Source of the DNA: Microbotryum silenes-acaulis
Lineage: Eukaryota; Basidiomycota; Microbotryomycetes; Microbotryales; Microbotryaceae
NCBI GenBank assembly: GCA_003665825.1
Contig: QPFY01000021.1
Span: 62,001-126,000, forward strand
Length of the DNA: 64,000 nucleotides
Direction: 5' to 3'
Shown here: piece after piece, positions 31,729 through 43,548 of the stretch
Numbering within the stretch: position 1 is the first letter of the stretch
Layout: the number at the start of each line of letters is the position of its first letter
Translations under genes and position numbers: made by a program
Notes under the pieces: model-generated
The model's input: the letters and a program-made list of their open reading frames with translations, nothing else
Told to the model about the DNA's origin: nothing
The model's database searches: none

Positions 31729-33485
31729 GGCACTCGCTGGACTCACAAGCTCATTCCGGATTCCCGGCCGAGGCCGAGGTCAGAATCTGAAGAGGGCGGC
31801 GGAGATTAACATTACACCTGTGGCGCTTGTGGGAGTCTTTCAGTTGGGTTGATTCAAATTGCACCAATTTATGGGTCGAGCATAACTTGCAGCCTTTTGT
31901 CTGAGCGAATCACTTGTCGGTCCACGGGTCAGCGGTGACATGTTTTCGAAAGCTGCGCTCTCGTTCAAATTTGGGCCCCATTGATCAATCCATGCTCGAC
32001 TGCACCTCTCAGCTCTTGAGTCCTTTCCACTACCAACACTCTACCTCATCGCTCTTAAACTCGGAGCTAGAGAAACCACGGAAGCGGCGCCGAGAGCTCC
32101 AGATCATGATGGGTCTCGTCTTCAGCGCCCTCGTAGCTACGCCGCAAGAAGATTGTCGTCGTCTCGGATAGACTTGAGGTAGATGACATTGCATTCCTCT
32201 TGACAAAGAGCTAGCCGTCCATTCGGTTCTTGCAGTCATACTTTTTTTCTTCTTCTTCCAGCAAGTTATGTCCTACGGGATCGATAAGTTTCGCGCGCGC
32301 ATGTGTAGTAGTTGTCATAGTCAAGATCTTCAAGCAACCACCTCTCACCTGGCAAACTCCTCATCCGAGATATCATGGTACCCTCTTCCGGATGCCACCT
32401 CTCATCCGAGCCCCTCATCCGCGACATTATAGTTCCCTCTCCGTATGCGAACTACTTGTTCGTTTCATTGCGGCTCCCCCCCCCCCCCCCGAATACAAAC
32501 AATTGTGCGTGAACAAACCATTCAACGTAGTACGTGCCGGCTCGGCAAATAGAAGATCCCCCGGGGTGGCCGGAGTATTTAGTCTCTCTTCGTAGCCTTT
32601 CTCTCTCTCTCTCTCGCTCTCTTTCTTTTTTCTTCAGTTGTAATATTCGCTCCATAGTGTTCCCACACCTTGACCCCTAATCACCCTTCATCATCCCATC
32701 TTTGCACTTCGCTTCCCAATCTTTGGCACGATCTTCCACGGGCGCGCGCACCCAAAGCAAAGTGCTATCGACGTTAACTCCTGTGCGGTAATACAAACGC
32801 TAGGGTAAATCTTCCATAACCTCCCTTCGTTCTATCCTATCATTCTTACTTGCCCTTGTTTTGGGTTCTTGAACTCTTGACAGTAATTTGTAAAGGGGGG
32901 CTTTTGGTTCGTGGATTTTTCTCACTCTACTCTCGCTCGTTTCACCTTTCTCCGGGGTTTTTTTTTTTCCTTCGTGAAAAAGAGCAGGCGTATATCACTT
33001 ATCGAGTTCGGCCCATCGGAACCTCGAGGTGCTTGTCTGGACGAAGAAGGGAGAAACCCAAACAATAATGATGATCCGATCGCCAATGGGTCCTCAAGGC
33101 GGTACGTAGGTAGAGGTGTATCGCATTCGTATCGGACTCTTTCAAAAAAACAAAAAAAGGCAGAGACGCAAAATCCCTAAATTCCCTAAATCCTCCAAGT
33201 AAAGACAAAAAAACACACGTTGCAAGTCCTACTCTAACTTGCTCTACTCTACCCGAATACCCACCAACCAACGTCACGTCTACCGCTCGAATTTCCTTTC
33301 GCGCCCCCCTCGCTTCGATCGTCTGACCGGCCGATAGCATACCGCATTTTCATCATCCCCTTTTTCGAACCTTCAAAGGATCTATTTTATCCATCCATCA
33401 TCACCACCATCCCGCACTATTTTTCCCCCCATCCATTCCAATCCCCACCAAATCCCTATCCCCTCCAAAAGGTGTACGTTTTTTC
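31729..33485. other. Intergenic, pogo element to eIF3f
   Basis: About 1.75 kb. It contains a C15 run (32476-32490), a CT microsatellite (about 32598-32625) and several T-rich stretches. Small ORFs (for example 31914-32171) have no recognised domain. The right third is probably the eIF3f 3' region. Confidence 0.5.
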
Positions 33486-34585
33486 TTAAACGAGCAGGTT
33501 GAGCCTCGATGAGATTTCAGTTTGGGTTTGAACGACGTTGGCGAGGTAAGAGACCTGTTCGAGTGAAGAGAGGGGGTGTGGAGTGTTTTGAATTAGCGAA
33601 TCAGGATCAGGATGATAAGAAAGTGCGCTTTCCCTAGCGCCGAGCTTATCATCGTCCCCCCCCCCCCCCCAAAGCTAAAAGATGAACTTACCATCAAAAC
33701 ATCCGCCAAATGAGCATTAAACTCATCCTCAAAGCTCATCGACGCGTTATTCGCATTCCCATTCGACGACGACGACGATTTCGATAAACTCGTTACCGCG
33801 TTAACGGGTACGCTTCCTACCGTTTCTAATAAAGCTCTGGCTACTTTTTCGTTGGGTTTGATTTGGCCAAGGTTCACTTTGTGTACGTAGGAGAGGACTG
33901 AGTCGAGCATGAGGGATACTTTTTCGAGTAGGGTTAGTAGGGTCGCGAGAGGGGTGGTTAGGGCGATCGGGGTTGAGGGGTCGATAGTGTCGGAGGATGC
34001 GGCGGCGGCACTTGATTTCAGCGAGGTCAAGTTGGAAGTCAACAATTCGATTCCTGGTCTTTCTTGGGCGTGAACGCGTAGTTCGGTAGGGACGGGAACG
34101 AAAGCGACTTGATCCGCTCTTTGGGTCGTCCCAACCGGAGTCGAAACGTAACTCGCAAACGCCAACGTTTCAGGATCCAACACGAGATGAACGGCGGGGA
34201 AGGGGGATGATTCTGAACCGTAAAAGTTGTGAATCAAGGCGGAGAACGAGTTGAGGGTCGGGTGAGTGGCGTACCATCCTACGACGACTTCGCGAGCGTT
34301 GACTTTGTGGTGTAGGTCCAACAGGGCCTTGTGGTGGTCCATGTCGATCGTGATCGAGCCTTTACCTTGGGCTTGGTAAGGCACGCCGAACGAGGTGCGG
34401 ACTTCGATCTCGTTCGACGCTTCGTGGCGGATACCGAGCAAGGTGCCGAGCACGCGGTCCTGCGACGACGAGCGGCGAAGGTGGTGGTCGAGCATCGCGG
34501 CCAGGGGCAGCGGGGACACCACCACCTTGGACACGGGGCGCGTCGAGGCGAGCGAGGTCGAGGGCAGCGCGAGCGAGAGCGACAT
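33486..34585 (-). CDS. eIF3f: Translation initiation factor eIF3 subunit F
   Basis: Exons 34585-33692 and 33554-33486 (intron 33555-33691, GTAAGT donor, phase 0) give 320 codons. The protein is an MPN-domain subunit of eIF3, which helps recruit the 40S ribosome and mRNA in the cytoplasm. Residues about 20-155 form the MPN fold (VSPLPLAAMLDHHLRRS, then VVGWYATHPTLNSFSALIHN). The JAMM metal-binding His pair is absent, as in all eIF3f proteins, so no isopeptidase activity is expected. The second exon supplies the conserved VSYLANVVQTQ end. The intron contains a 15-base homopolymer (G on the coding strand). The start ATG 34585 faces eIF3m across 359 bp. Confidence 0.93.
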
Positions 34586-34944
34586 GGTGAGTGGTGCGCG
34601 GTGGGCGGTGCGCGGTGGAGTGAGGTGAGGTGAGGCGAGAGGCGAGGACAGAAGCAGCCAAGGCGTAAGGCGTAATAAAAGGGGATGGTCGCGACGGCGT
34701 GACCGAGTGAAAGCTGGTGAAAGAGCTTTGCTGCGAGACAAGACTGAAATGCGCATTATGAACCGTGCTCGACTATTATTAGTAAAAAAAGTGCAAGCGT
34801 GGCGCGCGCGTCTGTAATGAGCGAAAATTGTCGCCCGTCGCCCGTCGCCCGTCGCAGGCACCCGCCAAGGCCACGCGCCCGCCTCGAACGCTTTTAGCAC
34901 TCTGTCGCTACCACCGCCACCACCTACCTTACCCCCCTTCCACC
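34586..34944. promoter_or_regulatory. Shared promoter region of eIF3f and eIF3m
   Basis: 359 bp between two divergent start codons. It includes a triplicated CGTCGCC motif (GTCGCCCGTCGCCCGTCGC, about 34830-34855) and an A/T-rich stretch near 34770-34790. No TATA box stands out. Two subunits of one complex fed from one intergenic region suggests co-regulation (inference). Confidence 0.55.
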
Positions 34945-36608
34945 ATGACTTCGACCACCACAGCGAACGGCCAATCTGATCCGTCTTCGTCGTCCTGTTT
35001 GGCGTTCCAGGACGAGTTTACCAACTCGCACGGCGGACGATGCTTTTTCGTCGCCGTCGAACCCGTCTTTGAAGAGCAGGTGCGTACCCTTTACAACTGG
35101 TGCAAACTGATGAATGTGGATCCAAACTAGTGGGTGATGTTGCTAATCCACTGTGAGAGCTTACGTTTTAGATCTCGCAACTGGCTACGGTGATTGCGCG
35201 TTCTTCAGCCACCACTTTGACCGAAGCTCAACGCACCGACTACGTACAACAACACACCACCACCGCACGCCAAGCTTCCGCTTCCAAGCCCGTCACCGAG
35301 GACGACGCCGCGCTGGATGAATCGACCACTCCTCCGACGCCGCCTTCAACGGAGGAGCAACTCGAACAACGCCGTACGTTATTGGAACGACTCTTGCGTG
35401 ATCTGGAAGGAGTGAGGATCCAAGCACTCGATCGAGAATTCCAAGGTTTCGCGCATCTCTTCCTTTCTCTCATCCTATCAACCTACAAAGTAACCGATCA
35501 AGCTTTCGCGAAAACGATCTTGGACCTCGTTGATACGCTTGCTTTCAGTCAGGGCAAGAATGCTCAACCTACTCTATCAACTCGATATGCCACCTTGGCG
35601 AACGTGTTCAACTCGCTCGATACGCAAGAAAAAGTTTTGGATGGTTTGCGTTTACAAGTGGTTGAAAAGTTGGTCGAGGCCGCGGCGCAGAATGACGATT
35701 ACCTCGTTATTGAACCCGTCGTTCGTTCGCTCGAAACTTGGTTGGTCCAATGGGGATTCGCGGGGGAGGGAATTTCGAACGAAAACAGACAAAAAGGTGA
35801 CGAGGCGGTATTAAAGATCGTCACCTTGTTGAACAAGGGTCAACAAATCGTACCTCGTTTAACTCTAGTCGAAAAGGATCTACTCATCGGCCATCTTTCC
35901 CACGCTGGTACTGAAGCCGGTTCAAAAACCCAAAACGAATTGGCATCACACTTGATCGCTTTGGTCCTTCGTCTACCCAACGAATACGATTTCACCTCCC
36001 TCTCGAACCTCCAAGCTCTCCAACAACCTTCAACCCAAGTCCTAGCCCAAGTACTCCACGTCTTTCTTCAACCCGGTTCAACCGTCCAAGATCTCGACCA
36101 GGTGCTTGCGTCCGATTCAGTCGTTTCTCAACTCGAATCGTTCGGATTGGACGTTGAAAAGTTGAAGAACAAATTGCGCTTAATCAGTTTAAGCGAATTA
36201 TGTTCAACCCGAGTTGGTCAACGAGTTCCCTACCAAGAAATTTCCAAAGTTTTAAACCTTTCAATCTCGACGAACGAAGGTGGGGAAGGGGAAGAAGGGG
36301 AAGAAGAACTCGTTGAAAATTGGGTGATTGACGCCATTCGAGCCGGATTAATTTCGGGTAGGTTACAAAGTTCGGAAACGAATTTTTGGGTGACTAAGGC
36401 GACTAGTCCTAGGTCGTTTGGGAAGGATGAATGGGAGGTTTTGGAGAAGAGGTTGGGGGAGTGGAGGGTTAGTTTGGATAGTATTTTGGAGAGTGTGAAG
36501 AGGGGTCTGGCGGGTGGGGTTGGGGGAGCTCAGGATGTGGTGTCTTCTCGTTCGGCGGGGGTGGGGGGTAGGGAAGTGACGAATGAGAAGGAGTTGATTG
36601 CTGTTTGA
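34945..36608 (+). CDS. eIF3m: Translation initiation factor eIF3 subunit M (PCI domain)
   Basis: Exons 34945-35079 and 35172-36608 (phase 0 intron of 92 nt) give 523 codons. The protein is mostly helical, with a C-terminal PCI domain. It contains KNKLRLISLSELCSTRVGQ and VPYQEISKVLNLS at about residues 395-430, ENWVIDAIRAGLISGRLQ following, and a winged-helix end. In eIF3m this domain docks the subunit in the PCI/MPN core beside eIF3f. The N-terminus has a Ser/Thr-rich leader and FQDEF. Residues about 70-100 form a Thr/Pro/Ser linker (TTPPTPPSTEEQ). ATG 34945 is in good context (CACCATGAC). Confidence 0.9.
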
Positions 36609-37015
36609 GCGAGTGAGTGCGGGTGGGGGTGGGGTTTTTTGGCACTCTGTTGTCTTTTCGATATCGAATCAAGAGGTTTCAAGCGTTCATTTCGGTTCCT
36701 GTAGAATCTCACTGGTGAGAAAGAGGTCCTTGAAGAGTAAACAGCAAAGCTTTTTTCGAACGACTTTTTTCGAACTTGAGCGACTCGAAAGCACCCATCG
36801 AAGGGGGGGGGGGGAAGAACCCGACCTTGGATCGATTTCTGACGAATTCAAAAGTAAGTTCAAAGGAATGCGATATCATTTTCAATGACATACAAAAAGA
36901 ACAAATTGAAAGAAAGCTTAATAAATAAATAAAAGAAGAGCTAAAATCAAGGACTCGGGGTCGAACCCAACGAGGCGCATTCACCTTCGTTTCGATCCAA
37001 GTTGCTACGTCCGTT
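36609..37015. other. Convergent intergenic region
   Basis: About 400 bp between the 3' ends of eIF3m and the transhydrogenase gene, with a G12 run at 36803-36814 and an AATAAATAAATAAAA stretch near 36920 that could serve 3' end formation. A tRNA-like B-box on the minus strand near 36960 was examined and rejected. Confidence 0.5.
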
Positions 37016-37236
37016 TCAGAACGACACTGTAAGAACGATGGGAAAGGAGGACAAGATTTCAGCGCAAGCCTTGTTCAGCGTACGTATTCCTCATTCGACT
37101 GAAAACTTTTCGGACGATCGACTTACTCGCTTGTTCGATAATGCGACCCAATTCTTCCTTGCCTTCATTACCCGTGAAACCGGCTGTTCTCGAGGTCGGG
37201 ACATGGGATGGGATAGGATGGGGGGTCCAACAAATT

Positions 37237-37271
<35 letters not shown>

Positions 37272-39442
37272 ATATGAGTGAGTCATCTTTTCAAAACAGA
37301 GAATATTTCAAAGAGGAGAAGAAGAAACGTACGAGCCAAATCCAAAACCCTTCTTTGCGGCAAAGTGCCCAAGACCAACTCGTCCACATCCGCAGACTTG
37401 TACCCCACGGCATTCAAACCCCTCGGTACGTCCAAACCCACCAAAAACCGAGCAATACGATCGTGAAGGAGCATTCCTACATCTTCATCTTTGATGCGTT
37501 TGATGTCAATTCCGTCCGGTTGGAATTCGTTAAAAATCTCCGCCGCTTGACGATGACGATCGGGTGCGGAAGGGGCGGTGAAATTAAAGACTGCTGGACC
37601 TGTTAAAGCGACCGAGATACCATGGGGAACGATCGGGTGATCGACTTCGTAACCTGGGTGTTGGTAACGTCCCTTGGAGTAATTGAGTCCAGAGATGGGG
37701 TACGAAATACCGTGACAGAGGTGAACGCCGGCGTTACCGAATCCGATACCGGCGAACGTTGACGCGAGCAACATGGAAGATTTGGCTTCCTTGTCCGAGC
37801 CGTCGGCGGCGACGCGAGGGAGGTACTTGACCGTTTGGCGAAGGGCCCATTCGGAGAACACGTCCGAGACGGGGTTTCGACCTTGGTACGCGGGACGGAG
37901 CAGAGGGTTCGAAGGACGGGGTAGTCGGTCGAGGTAAGAGATCGCGGTCCACGATTCCAAGGCGTGGAAGAGCACGTCCAGGCCGGACGAGATGTGCACC
38001 GAGCGAGGGCACGAGTCGGTGTTGAGCGGATCGACGATGCCGAGCAGAGGACGAAGGGCGCGGTTCGCGATACCCGTCTTGGCCGAAAGAGGCGAGTAGT
38101 CAAAGATCGCCGTGCCGGTCGTCTGTTCACGTAAAAGGCGGGGATCAGAGCTGGGCTCGATCGTGTAAACTTGGGACAAAAGCTCACCTCGGATCCGGTA
38201 CCGGCCGTAGTCGGGACGGCGATCAAAGGGCGGAGGGTCTTGTTGATCGGCTTGCCCTTGCCGACGGGCGCGTTCACAAAGTCGAGCAGCTCGGCCTCGG
38301 GGTGGCAGACGAAGAGATTGGCGACTTTCTGTGGAGTGGGCAAAGAATAGACCGAAAGCATCAGCGACTGTACGCGTCGACATGCGCGCACCCGACCAGA
38401 GTGAGATGACCGAGATGATGACGTGCGAACTGGTCGACTTACGCAGGTATCAATAACGGATCCACCGCCGACGGCGAGAAAGTGGGAAAAGTCGTGGTGC
38501 TTGGCAAAGTCGATCGCGGCTTGCCATCTGTGATGATGATTTGCGATGCAAGTCGGGTGTCAGCGATCGAGGGTCTCGTTCGGCGCTTCGGCGCTTCGGA
38601 GAAAAGCGCAGACGAATTCGCCGCCGGTGCCGAGATTCCCGGTGGTGGGGGCAGGTGACCGAGATGGCACTAAAGAAGCCGCACAGGTCGAACGAATCTC
38701 GCTGCCAGACATGCAAACAGAAGAAAGCAGCACTCACGAATTTTGATTAGGCTCGACGCGAATCTTGTCGTAGACCTCGTAAGGGACATTGGCCGCTTCG
38801 AGCGACTCGATCGCCATCTTCATCGGCAAGAGTTTGGACACGGTCGCGTCGGTGAAAACGCCTACTTTACGAGCTTTTTGGTTGGCGAAATCCATTCCGA
38901 CTTCCTGTGGGAGGATGTATCGGGGTCAGCGCGAGTGTATCTCGGGTGGGAACGCAAAAGTGCGTTGACGACCGGCTACTTTGGTCCCCTTTGAGCCGGT
39001 CCGAGCGTTTCACACCGGCACTGACCCTGGTGACGCCTTCACCAAACCTCAAATTGCTCGCCGCGACTTCGAAAGCATACTCTGTCGGAGGTGCATCGAC
39101 GGGGGTCGCGTACGTCCTGGCTTGACCGCCGGATTGGATCGCCTTTGAAGCGTTGAGGATGTCGAGCGTCGAATTCTTGGCGGTGGAGCAGATCGAGCAG
39201 CCGCAGTGGGTTTTGTGCGTGCGTTGTAGGAGGGACTGTCGAAAAGAGAAGCAAGGATGTGTAGAGAGGGGTTCGTTAATTATGGGCGTTGAGGTCGGTA
39301 CGGGACGTGAGAGAGAGTGTGGGGAGGGACGACTGACCTGCACGACTTGGCGCGAGGCAACGGGCGGTCGAGGCACTGTGAGAAAAGGTCGCAAGTCGGA
39401 ATAGGTAGCGGGACAAACCGGTACTCCAAGGTCTTACTCACT
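37016..39442 (-). CDS. Hydroxyacid-oxoacid transhydrogenase, mitochondrial (iron-type ADH)
   Basis: Nine exons on the minus strand: 39442, 39375-39338, 39235-39026, 38904-38738, 38527-38443, 38328-38188, 38122-37333, 37183-37127 and 37026-37016. They sum to 1,500 nt (499 residues). The family (ADHFE1/HOT) couples 4-hydroxybutyrate oxidation to 2-oxoglutarate reduction in mitochondria. An Arg-rich presequence ([13 protein letters not shown]) fits import. Then come [20 protein letters not shown], the nucleotide-binding [10 protein letters not shown] (about 158-167), NAPVGKGKP and PTTAGTGSE. The metal-binding His segments are [17 protein letters not shown] (about 345) and [10 protein letters not shown] (about 375), followed by [12 protein letters not shown]. 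The start codon is split A|TG by the first intron. One intron contains 33 consecutive C on the coding strand. Confidence 0.92.
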
Positions 39443-39748
39443 GTGGGGTAAGAGTTTGATGTTGTGCGAGGGATTGGATGAGCGAGCGGGGAAGGAAGGA
39501 AAGGGGGGGAAGCGCCGCGTCTGGGCTCGTCTGGGCGCGGCGGCGGCTCGGCGACTGACAAGACACCGGGCGCGCGCGCACGCAATGGCCACTACCAACA
39601 GTGCTAACTGGGGATTGCTAGTGCTTGCTAATGCGGCATTAGATGCGCTCTCGACCTTCGCAGGCGTGCTCACTCGCTCTCACTAATACTCCCCACTCGA
39701 CACTCGCAACTCGACACTCGCTATACCCGACACTCGCTAGACCCGACA
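39443..39748. promoter_or_regulatory. Shared 5' region, transhydrogenase and PPR gene
   Basis: 306 bp between the split start codon and the PPR ATG. It includes the non-coding part of the transhydrogenase first exon and a repeated ACACTCGC motif (39700-39745). Both products appear mitochondrial, so common control is possible (inference). Confidence 0.5.
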
Positions 39749-41909
39749 ATGTTCTCTCGCACAGCGGCGACGCGGTTGATCCACCCCGTCAACCCGACGA
39801 GGTGTACCACTTTCCCAGTTGGTTTACTCTACTCGACTACGGTGAAGGTTTGTGCACCTCGTCGTTCATCGTCCGGACCGGCGAGTTCCAACTCGAACGC
39901 ACGAGGACGAACTAATCGATCTGCCCCCTCTTCGCCATTCGAGCGCACACCACCACGCCACAAGTCCAAGTCCAATGAAAACTCCAAACCACCCAAAACA
40001 AACTCTACACTGGGCTCTCATTTTCGCCAAAATGGTCAACCCTACGACGATTCGTATATGCTCTGCGACCAAGTTCGTTTACTTTGCTCGCGTGACCAAC
40101 TTGAAAAAGCGATTGACCTCGTTCGAAGAACGCCCGCTCCGACGTGTACGGTGGTCGTTTGGAACGTGTTGATTAATGAGGTGTTGCAAGGATTTGGGGA
40201 TACGGAAAAGGCGTACGAGTTGTGGATGGAGATGAAGAGGAGGGGATTCGCGCCGACTACGAGATCATTCGCGACCGCGTTGAGGGGTTTCGCCTCGATC
40301 GCGAACAAGGCGAAAGCCAAGACGGGCACCATCAACAAGACCAAGACCACAATCGCTTCATCGGCGACACTTTCGAGAGCGAGGACGATTCATTCGCAAT
40401 GGGTCACCCATCTCAACAACGCTTTGGGTTCGGAAAAGATGACCCTTCAACACGATAGTGACGAGTTGTCCGTCTTGCCGACGAATCATTTCCTCAGTTT
40501 TTTGGGTAATACCGAACAATGGGATCTCGTATTGGAGACGTTCAATTCGCTTCCTACGAGCGGTCCATTGGCGCCCAACTCGGCGACGTATTCGCTCGTC
40601 CTTGGGTTCCTCAAGGCGCTTCCTCAATCGGCGAAAAACTTCCAGCTCGCGATCGAGATCTACAACCGCATGATCGACACCTTACCCCCTTCTCAACTCG
40701 ACAACCGTACTCTATCAATCGTACTCTCCATCTGTCGAGATCAACTACGACCCGATGATCAAGCGCTCGGTATCTCGATCGTTACCCAAATCTTCGGTCT
40801 CTTACCTTTAAGCGAAACGCATCGATTGGACGATCCGACCACTCCGAAACCTTTACTAAGAATGGACTCAACTTCATTCTCTTCGGTTTTGACCTTGTTA
40901 CTCAAGATGCAGAGGTATAACCTCGCTGTCGAATGGTTCGATCAAGTACGAGATCATGGTGATCGTTTTGGGATCCAACTGATTGGGGCACAACAGTGCG
41001 AATTGGTTTTACAAGCTTGGGTCGCGAAACGAGGTGATGCAGGCGCTGAAGGTGAGTTGATTTCACGAATAAACGATTTCTGATCGAACCCCATCTCAAC
41101 GGAACTGACTTACTCTCTGGTGTTGCATCACAGCTTTATTGGAATGGATGCTAGCGCAAGGGATCGAACCTAGTATGCAGTGTTATGCACTAGCTATCAA
41201 GGCGTGTTGGAAGAACGTGAACCTCTCTAGAGCCTATCACATTCTCTCACGAATGACCGGTCAAAACTTACCCACACCACCCTCCAAACCGATTTCTACC
41301 CCATCAAATTCAACTTCAAACACTCTCGAAACCCGTATCGTCCCCTTCAGCACCAAACGACTTCGTCCCTCCTCACAAGCTTTAACGTACTTTTTACATA
41401 CCGCATTAAGTACAAGAGATCGAGCCCAACTTTCAGAAGCTTTATCAACTTTCTTGACTTCTCGAAAAGAGGGTGGATTGGATGGGAAGAAATACCTCTT
41501 CGATCCCGATCCCGAGACCGATTCGAAGGCGACCCCGACGACGTTGACGTTGGAAGAAAAATATTTCCGTTTTACTCTTCACCGAGTTTTGGAAAGATGT
41601 TTGAACAAGATTTTGGACGTACCTAAGCAAGTTGTGGGTAGGTATTTGGGAGCTATGAAAGTGGTTGAATGGGAGGGGGTTTGGGAAGGGGTTAAGGAAT
41701 GGGTGGGGAGGAATCGACATCCTAATTGGGGGGAGGGGGTAGAGAGGGAGGAAAGTATGGAGAGGAGGTACGAGGCTTTAAAGAAGCGGACCGGCGGTGG
41801 GAGAGAGGGGAAACAACCTTGGGAGGGGAGGGGGAAACAGACGATTAGGAAGGATGAGGGGAGGGGAAGGGGGGAGGGGAAGCATCGGATCGGGTTTGAA
41901 AAGTTTTGA
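39749..41909 (+). CDS. Mitochondrial pentatricopeptide-repeat (PPR) protein
   Basis: Exons 39749-41051 and 41134-41909 (82-nt intron, phase 1) give 692 codons. The first 45 residues (MFSRTAATRLIHP and an Arg/Ser/Thr-rich run without acids) look like a mitochondrial presequence. Degenerate 35-residue helical-hairpin PPR repeats occur at several places: VVVWNVLINEVLQG with EKAYELWMEMKRRGFAP, SATYSLVLGFLKAL with LAIEIYNRMID, TSFSSVLTLLLKM with LAVEWFDQVRDHG, and QCYALAIKACWKN with RAYHILSRM. PPR proteins bind organellar RNA and control its processing or translation. The C-terminus is Gly/Arg/Lys-rich. The exact orthologue is not assigned. Confidence 0.82.
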
Positions 41910-42304
41910 GTAGAGTGGGTAAGCTAGTCTCTATGTCACACCATTCACTCTTGGTTTTTGGCGCGGTTTCATGAACTGAAACCGAGATGGTAGATTTCTA
42001 CGCCTGACGGGCGGCGAGGCGAAAGTAATTTCTCTCGAGTCGAGTTTCATAGCAAGTAGGTTCACTTTTCGGTCACTCGACTCGTGCTCAGAGTCGAAAA
42101 AGTGATGAGAATGATGAAACGAGATGTACCAATGCAGAGCATAATAATAAAACGATAACACAGATCGAGCGATGCGAAATCAAGAGTCAGAAACGAGATC
42201 GAGAGTCGAGATTCGGAAACGAGCGAGCGGTGATGCAAGCAAGCGCGGGGATGGGCAGCACATTCGATCAATCCGAATGAGGTTTTTGACGCGCACATTC
42301 ACCA
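41910..42304. other. Convergent intergenic region
   Basis: 395 bp between two 3' ends; includes an AATAATAATAAAA stretch near 42140. No gene seen. Confidence 0.5.
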
Positions 42305-43019
42305 TCACTCCCAGTCTGCATTCGGACTGGTAGCCCCCGTCCTACTCGGTGTGTGTTGTTCGAACAGAGGCTCGGTCGCCGAATCGCTCGCGGACGAATC
42401 CGAGTCGTCGTTGAAGGAATTTTGGCGTGAATGACGGGTGAAGATTTGGCGGTCCGAATCGGTGTTGAATTCGGAGAGGTGGTGATGAGGGTTGAGAAAG
42501 GGGGAGGGGCGGGAGTGGGAGGTGGGCTGGGCTGAAGAAGAGGGGGGACTGCCCGAGAGCGTGCCCGAGTCGGTGGAAGAGGAGAGCGTCGAGCGCAAGT
42601 TCTGTAAAAAAAAAGTCGGCGATTGCCCAGTCAAAGAGAGAGAATATAAAAACTAGTAAAAAACTAGTAAATCGTTTTTTGCTCACTTGGTGGTGGTCGC
42701 TCCCGTCTTGAGCGACATCTCTCTCGGCGCCGGTCGTATTTGATCGTCGTCGTTCGTGGAGCGCCGTATTGCTGCTCCCCATTGTCATCATCTTCTCATG
42801 CCCACCCGCTTCAACTGCACTACTCTTTCCCTCTACTTCCTCGTCGTCCTGAACGTCCTTGAACGTAGGTGGCGAAGCATAAGAATGGGTCATCCTCTGC
42901 TGACGTTGCTCGTATTCCCTTCGGCGTTGATGCGCTTGCGCATGTTGGTCGAGTTCGTACGCGACGAGACAGATGACGCCGACGGTCATGCACCCGACGA
43001 GAAGGTAGATGTGGAACAT
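42305..43019 (-). CDS. Small single-pass membrane protein, function unknown
   Basis: Exons 43019-42687 and 42601-42305 (85-nt intron, phase 0) give 209 codons. Residues about 3-22 (IYLLVGCMTVGVICLVAYEL) form one hydrophobic helix at the extreme N-terminus, suitable as a signal anchor. A basic, Gln/Arg/His-rich juxtamembrane stretch follows (HAQAHQRRREYEQRQQR), then a long Ser/Asp-rich tail that is probably disordered and could be phosphorylated. No known family was recognised. The clean gene structure, conserved-looking reading frame and position in a housekeeping block support a real gene. It is divergent from GID5. Confidence 0.65.
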
Positions 43020-43548
43020 GCTGTGGTTGCGTGCACGGCGGCGGCGGCGGCGGGGGGGTGAGACACTCGTTCGCCGACGGAAAAGGACAGAGTTGGGCAG
43101 AGGAAGGGAGGAAAGGAGGAAAGGGAGTAGGGAGGAACGCTGTGGCGCTACTAGAGCGTAGAGCGAACCAGCTCGAGAGGAGAGGAGAGCGAGCGACGGG
43201 CAATAAGCGATCGACGATCGATTTCACGCGGACTAGTACACGCGGCGATCCATTAGCCCGAACGGAGACCTTGCCCCGCGCGCGCGTTTTGCCAGGTCAG
43301 GCCCAGTTGAGCCACTGGACAAAGCCATGCCAAGTCGCAGCCCAGAACTGAGTAGAACTTTGCAGAACTCATCAGTAGCGCACTGTCTCGCACTACTGTC
43401 GCGCAACTCGCGCACCCGCCACCGATCGCACCGCGTGCGACCCCCCACATTCATTTCCCTCCGAGTCGCTCCCGCGCCACACCTGGCTTCCCCGCCTCCA
43501 CGTCACCCGTACCCGTACCCGCTCGGACTCGGACCACCGCCTCAACCC
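43020..43548. promoter_or_regulatory. Shared 5' region, membrane protein and GID5 gene
   Basis: 529 bp between divergent start codons, GC-rich, with a CGG-repeat stretch (about 43035-43055). An in-frame upstream ATG for GID5 exists at 43327. I prefer 43549 because its context (CAACCCATGGCC) is better and the upstream residues look non-conserved. Confidence 0.45.

Noticed and set aside
36950..37015. tRNA-like B box (GGTTCGACCCC) on the minus strand
   Set aside because: The T stem has a mismatch, the acceptor arm pairs over only four bases and the total length would be about 62 nt. It also overlaps the last exon border of the transhydrogenase gene.
43327..43548. Upstream in-frame start for GID5 at 43327
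   Set aside because: The extra 74 residues are Arg/Ser/Pro-rich without similarity to the family, and ATG 43549 has a better context.
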